Source of the DNA: Olsenella sp. KH3B4
GTDB taxonomy: Bacteria > Actinomycetota > Coriobacteriia > Coriobacteriales > Atopobiaceae
DNA length: 64,000 nt
Assembly (NCBI GenBank): GCA_900111695.1
Contig: FOHD01000006.1
Coordinates: 1 to 64,000, forward strand
Reading direction: 5' to 3'
Shown here: one piece after another, positions 62,006-64,000 of the stretch
How the letters are laid out: each line of letters begins with the position of its first letter
How positions within the stretch are numbered: position 1 is the stretch's first letter
Translations under genes and position numbers: made by a program
Notes under the pieces: generated by a model
Databases searched by the model: none
What the model saw: only the letters and a program-made list of their open reading frames with translations
Told to the model about the DNA's origin: nothing

Positions 62006-62347
62006 TTACTCGCCCAGCTTGGCGCCACACTTCTTGCAGAAGGCGGCGTCGGCGGCGTTCTCGGTACCGCACTTGGGGCAGAACTGGACGTCCTCCTTGG
62101 CCTTCTCGGCGGGGGCATCCTCAACGTCGGCGTCGTCCTCGTCAGCGACGACCTCCTCGGCCTCGTCCTCCTTGGGCTCCTCGACCTTCTTGGAGTCCTT
62201 GTCGTCGCCCTCCTCCATGCCCTCGCGCACGTTCTTGACGGTCTTGCCAAGGGCGGAGCCGAGCTTGGGGAGGTTCTTGGGCCCAAAGATGATCAGCACA
62301 ACGACAACGATGATGAGCAGCTCGGGAATGCCAAGTCCAAGAATCAT
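62006..62347 (-). CDS. TatA/E-like protein with C-terminal zinc ribbon
   Basis: The 113-aa protein starts with a short membrane helix and amphipathic helix in the TatA pattern: GIPELLIIVVVVLIIFGPKNLPKLG (hydrophobic run with FGP), then SALGKTVKNVREGMEE. Unusually it continues into an acidic Lys/Glu/Asp stretch and a zinc ribbon (CPKCG, then CKKCGAKLGE). TatA forms the pore of the twin-arginine export system; the added ribbon is not part of the standard protein. No tatC is nearby. It precedes greA in the same direction. Confidence 0.7.
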   Translation of the reverse strand: MILGLGIPELLIIVVVVLIIFGPKNLPKLGSALGKTVKNVREGMEEGDDKDSKKVEEPKEDEAEEVVADEDDADVEDAPAEKAKEDVQFCPKCGTENAADAAFCKKCGAKLGE

Positions 62348-62513
62348 GGTGAGGTCCTCCTAGATGTGGATGAATGAGGCGAGCACACTTTGCGTGCTGC
62401 CGCATCCGCTAGTATAGCCGAGGATGTTTCCTAGTCACAATATAAACTGGGAGTTTGGGTATAGGCCCCTGTGCTGTCCGCCCCCGCTGCAAACTACCTC
62501 GTTAGGAGCGCAC

Positions 62514-63329
62514 ATGCCTACCTGGCTCATCGTCGTGATCGTCATCTCCTGGGTTCTCTTTGCCATTGTCTTGGCACTGCCGTGGCTGCTCAAGCGGCGC
62601 GGGGTCGAGATGCGCCGCACCAAGTTTGGCCCCGCCCTCATCTTTGAGGCGGCCGACGACGACGGCACCCCCGTTCGCCTCCTCAACGTGAACGGAACCT
62701 TCCAGAGCGTCTGCTACCTACCCGACGACCTGCACTTCGAGCTCGCTTGCGTGTATCACCGAACCATGGCGGAAGTCTGCTACGACCTGCCGAACGCCAC
62801 GCGCGCGCTGGTCATTGGCGGCGGCGGATATTCTCTGCCCAAGTGGCTCGTGGCACACCGGCCCAAGCTACACGTCGATGTTGTGGAGATAGATCCGCGC
62901 GTCACCGTAATTGCCCGCGAGCGCTTCTTCCTCGACGACCTCATCGAAAAGTACGGCGCAGGGCGCATCTCGCTTGTAAACGATGACGGCTGGGACTACC
63001 TGCGACGCGCCGAGCGGCCCTATGACGTCATCGTGAACGATGCGTTCTCGGGCAACCACCCGCTCGGCCAGCTGGGGACAGACGAGGGCGCGCAGCTCAT
63101 CCGCGCCAAGCTCAAACCCGGCGGGGTGTATCTCGCCAACCTTCGATGCTCCGCCCAGGGTCGCCACGCGCGCATCCTTGATGAGGTTGAACGGGCCTTC
63201 TCGGCGAAGTTTGCACACGTTGCCTATGTGCCCGAGTGGCCGGACAAGCCCGAGGAGCGCGGCAACAACGTGCTTGTCGCCACGGACGCCGAGCTGACGC
63301 TGCCCGAAGGCGCCGTTGTTGTGAAGTAG
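62514..63329 (+). CDS. Membrane-anchored spermidine-synthase-like protein
   Basis: From ATG 62514 (AGGAGCGC upstream) the protein is 271 aa. One N-terminal membrane helix (about residues 4-24) anchors a Rossmann-like domain: ALVIGGGGYSLPKWLVAHRP binds the cofactor, VDVVEIDPRVTVIARERF and DGWDYLRR follow, and YDVIVNDAFSGN marks the active site. These fit spermidine-synthase/SAM-methyltransferase-fold proteins, but substrate residues were not checked. The product is uncertain, and an anchor is unusual for polyamine enzymes. It is divergent from the TatA-like gene. Confidence 0.7.
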   Translation: MPTWLIVVIVISWVLFAIVLALPWLLKRRGVEMRRTKFGPALIFEAADDDGTPVRLLNVNGTFQSVCYLPDDLHFELACVYHRTMAEVCYDLPNATRALVIGGGGYSLPKWLVAHRPKLHVDVVEIDPRVTVIARERFFLDDLIEKYGAGRISLVNDDGWDYLRRAERPYDVIVNDAFSGNHPLGQLGTDEGAQLIRAKLKPGGVYLANLRCSAQGRHARILDEVERAFSAKFAHVAYVPEWPDKPEERGNNVLVATDAELTLPEGAVVVK

Positions 63330-63372
63330 ACGCGGTTGTGCCGGTCGCCGATTGCGCCCCCGAACGCGTTGC

Positions 63373-63386
63373 CTTGTTTAAACAAG
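63373..63386. promoter_or_regulatory. 14-bp palindrome upstream of the amylase gene
   Basis: CTTGTTTAAACAAG is a perfect palindrome 76 bp before the amylase ATG, inside a GC-rich gap. Its length and position suit a LacI- or TetR-type operator. No clear promoter pair could be assigned. Confidence 0.5.
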
Positions 63387-63461
63387 TATTGCGTCCCTTG
63401 CCGCGATGGTCCACCATGTGCATCGGCCGCACTACCCGGCATCTGCCAAGAAGGGACCCAC

Positions 63462-64000
63462 ATGGCACAGGACACCAAAACATCCATTCGCAGCCTCGTC
63501 ATCTACTCCGTCTTTGTGCGCAACCACACGCCCGAGGGCACGTTTCGCGCCGTGATTCCCGACCTGCCTCGCATTCACGCGTTGGGAACCGACGTCGTGT
63601 GGCTCATGCCCATCCATCCCATTGGCGAGAAGAACCGCAAGGGAATGCTCGGGAGCCCCTACGCAAACCGCGACTACCGGACGGTCAACCCCGAGTACGG
63701 CACCATGGAGGACTTCCATGCACTGGTGGACGCCATCCACGCCGAGGGCATGAAGTGCATGATCGACGTGGTATACAACCACACCTCCCCCGATTCGGTC
63801 CTCTTTGAGGAGCACCCGGAGTTCTTCTTCCGCAAGCCCGACGGCAAACCCGGCAACCACGTGGGCGATTGGTCCGACGTCATCGACCTCGACTACAACG
63901 TCTCGGCGCTCTGGGACTACCAGACTGAGACCCTGTGCCAGTGGGCCCGCATCGTCGACGGTTTCCGCTGCGACGTCGCCTCCTTTGTGCCCGTGGAGTT
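63462..64000 (+). CDS. Alpha-amylase family (GH13) hydrolase, partial at window end
   Basis: From ATG 63462 (AGAAGGGAC upstream) the frame stays open to the window end, 179 residues. It has the GH13 start VIYSVFVRNHTPEGTFRAV, WLMPIHPIGEKNRKGMLGSP, region I DVVYNHTSP, and region II GFRCDVAS with the catalytic aspartate. No signal peptide is seen, so it likely acts in the cytoplasm on maltodextrins or glycogen-like substrates. Exact specificity (amylase, neopullulanase, glucosidase) lies in the missing part. A palindrome upstream may be an operator. Confidence 0.85.
   Translation, partial: MAQDTKTSIRSLVIYSVFVRNHTPEGTFRAVIPDLPRIHALGTDVVWLMPIHPIGEKNRKGMLGSPYANRDYRTVNPEYGTMEDFHALVDAIHAEGMKCMIDVVYNHTSPDSVLFEEHPEFFFRKPDGKPGNHVGDWSDVIDLDYNVSALWDYQTETLCQWARIVDGFRCDVASFVPVE

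Overview
The window is GC-rich chromosomal DNA from a Gram-positive-type actinobacterium. Gene content and protein character point to Coriobacteriia, most likely an Olsenella/Atopobiaceae relative. The reasons are actinobacterial-style RpoB/RpoC, zinc-type S14, L33 and L36, DisA, ClpC, a lysyl-tRNA synthetase with a C-terminal HD domain, and several small zinc-ribbon membrane proteins. The lineage is an inference; no 16S gene is present.

Layout. 1-5300 is accessory: the edge of a helix-turn-helix (transposase-like) gene, a barnase-like lipoprotein with its barstar-like inhibitor, a SnoaL-like protein and three family-2 glycosyltransferases. 5503-8216 holds an LCP-like membrane protein, a heavy-metal exporter and truA. 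8350-30319 is the large translation superoperon, all on the minus strand: rpsL-rpsG-fusA-rpsJ, rplC to rplX, rplE to secY, adk-map-infA-rpmJ, and rpsM-rpsK-rpsD-rpoA-rplQ. It is broken twice by unrelated genes. A zinc-ribbon membrane protein lies between rpsJ and rplC, and a D-2-hydroxyacid dehydrogenase plus a second zinc-ribbon membrane protein lie between rplX and rplE. A terminator-like hairpin and a restart promoter can be seen at each break.

30571-34507 carries glycerol dehydrogenase and a Zn/Cd P-type ATPase with its SmtB/CzrA-like regulator and operator. 34700-48653 holds rpoC-rpoB, rplL-rplJ with an L10 leader, rplA-rplK-nusG-secE-tRNA-Trp-rpmG, and tuf behind three tRNA genes. 49281-61239 contains tRNA-Thr, yacP-like NYN nuclease, rlmB, cysS, a secreted papain-like protein, ispF, ispD, disA, clpC and lysS. 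The right end has greA, a TatA-like protein with a zinc ribbon, a spermidine-synthase-like protein and the start of an alpha-amylase.

How it works together. Most of the window is the transcription/translation core, cut into separately promoted units: PrpsL, PrplC, PrplE, PrpoB, PrplJ, PrpmG and PtRNA-tuf. The most unexpected observation is that RpoC ends in a helix-hairpin-helix domain resembling the C-terminal domain of the alpha subunit encoded in the same window. Others are a 93-94 bp tandem repeat in the rplL-rpoB spacer, the LysRS-HD fusion, and several undescribed inverted repeats at promoters.
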